A DNA stretch of 5,766 nt, from contig NZ_JAHQVB010000096.1 of the NCBI RefSeq assembly GCF_019052655.1, positions 1 through 5,766 of the forward strand. The letters are read 5' to 3'. The translations under genes were made by a program, and so were the position numbers. This document shows, one piece after another, positions 5,333 to 5,766 of this stretch (position 1 is its first letter; each line of letters begins with the position of its first letter). The stretch comes from Holdemanella porci. GTDB taxonomy: Bacteria; Bacillota_I; Bacilli_A; Erysipelotrichales; Erysipelotrichaceae. A model generated the notes under the pieces. It did not search any database. It was not told the DNA's origin and worked only from the letters and a program-made list of their open reading frames with translations.

Positions 5333-5716
5333 ATGGAAAATGTAATTGAAATTAAAAATTTAAATAAAAAGTATGGAGACTTCTCTTTAAACGGTATTAC
5401 TTTGGATATCCCCAAAGGAAGCATTGTAGGGCTAATTGGTGAAAATGGTGCGGGAAAATCTACATTGATTAGTTCGATACTTGGAATTATTAAATCTTCA
5501 TATGATGATTTAAAAATATTTGGTTTAGACTTTAAAACTGATGAAATTAATATAAAAAAAGACATTGCTGTTATATTTGATCAAACACACTATAATGAGG
5601 AGTTTACTCCTAATTTTATAGGAAAAATTTTAAGTCGTGTTTATTCGAATTGGGATCAAAAAACTTATTTAAAATATCTAACTCGATTTAAATTACCAAT
5701 GAAAAAGAAGATTAAG
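5333..5716 (+). pseudogene. YtrB-like ABC transporter ATPase, 5' part, interrupted by an insertion sequence
   Basis: About 128 native residues remain. They include the typical start ENVIEIKNLNKKYGDFSLNG, Walker A GENGAGKST (36-44), a Q-loop region at DIAVIFDQTHYNEEFTP (78-93), and the helical part GKILSRVYSNWDQKTYLKYL (97-116), which is characteristic of YtrB-type ATPases. After KLPMKKKIK (about 120-128) the family should continue with a LSRGM-like signature, Walker B and an H-loop, to roughly 230-300 residues. Instead the frame runs nine foreign residues to TGA 5744-5746 in what looks like an insertion sequence end. The chosen ATG follows CGAGGAG (5319-5325); a TTG at 5327 overlaps the GntR stop and is rejected. 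Without the signature and Walker B motifs the product cannot hydrolyse ATP. The rest of the gene, and any permease, should lie beyond the element. Confidence 0.8.
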
Positions 5717-5766
5717 GCTCTGTCACAACAAATGGTTGATTTTTGACGAGAAATAGCGTATAATAA
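5716..5766 (+). mobile_element. Left end of a probable ISL3-like insertion sequence
   Basis: At 5716 the coding sequence of the ATPase stops matching its family, and a terminus-like sequence GGCTCTGTCACAACAAATGG begins. The opening GGCTCT-G/T resembles terminal repeats of ISL3-family elements as I remember them. No reading frame continues, and a promoter pointing inward follows at once, as in elements with a short leader before the transposase. ISL3-type elements usually duplicate eight bases, so AAGATTAA (5708-5715) is the predicted duplicated target. The transposase and right end lie outside the window, so the family is provisional. Confidence 0.6.
5736..5764 (+). promoter_or_regulatory. 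Candidate transposase promoter inside the insertion sequence end
   Basis: TTGATT (5736-5741), a 17-base spacer and a perfect TATAAT (5759-5764) read rightward into the element. This is the expected place and direction for a transposase promoter. The start of transcription and the gene itself would be outside the window. Confidence 0.6.

Noticed and set aside
5327..5746. A complete ABC ATPase of 139 residues starting at TTG 5327
   Set aside because: ATG 5333 has the better-placed site, and the frame lacks signature, Walker B and H-loop, so the gene is interrupted rather than complete.
5717..5746. ALSQQM as a divergent ABC signature motif
   Set aside because: It resembles LSRGM by position, but the frame stops five codons later and the DNA fits an insertion sequence terminus followed by a promoter. 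I treat it as coincidence.
1..5766. CRISPR arrays, tRNA or rRNA genes, riboswitches
   Set aside because: No regularly spaced direct repeats, no cloverleaf with TTCGA-type arm and no known riboswitch core were seen on either strand.

Overview
The window is a strongly AT-rich stretch of bacterial DNA with every recognisable gene on the + strand. Good AGGAG-type ribosome binding sites, sigma-A-like promoters, a YtrA-type GntR regulator and use of TAA, TGA and TAG as stops point to a low-GC Bacillota using the standard bacterial code. A gut Erysipelotrichia-like or related lineage is my guess only; no taxonomic marker gene is present.

Region 1 (1-4010) is a closely packed series of unrelated accessory genes. 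It starts with the 3' part of a SUKH (SMI1/KNR4) immunity-type gene carrying an in-frame TAG. Then come a membrane-anchored DUF1287 cysteine-hydrolase-like protein, a 57-residue two-helix membrane peptide, a 404-residue multi-pass membrane protein with a PH-like region, a 126-residue soluble protein, a PH-like gene broken by two frameshifts, and a DUF3592-type membrane protein. Most have their own ribosome binding site, and I found no convincing promoter or terminator between them. This fits one long transcript entering from upstream, of the kind seen where immunity and orphan genes accumulate.

Region 2 (4010-4860) begins with a small gene remnant that becomes a plausible 79-residue reading frame if one lost base is restored. 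It overlaps a possible promoter containing a perfect 14-base palindrome. An XRE regulator with a C-terminal membrane helix and a 63-residue two-helix membrane protein follow, closed by a clear intrinsic terminator.

Region 3 (4861-5766) has a strong promoter (TTGACA, 17 bases, TATACT) surrounded by repeated TATAC(T/A)GTATA operators. It drives a GntR/YtrA-type repressor followed two bases later by a YtrB-like ABC ATPase. The ATPase is cut off after about 128 residues, before its signature, Walker B and H-loop motifs, by what looks like the left end of an ISL3-like insertion sequence with its own outgoing transposase promoter.

The striking overall feature is decay: a nonsense codon, two insertions in one gene, one deletion in another and an insertion sequence, all within 5.8 kb, beside genes that are intact.
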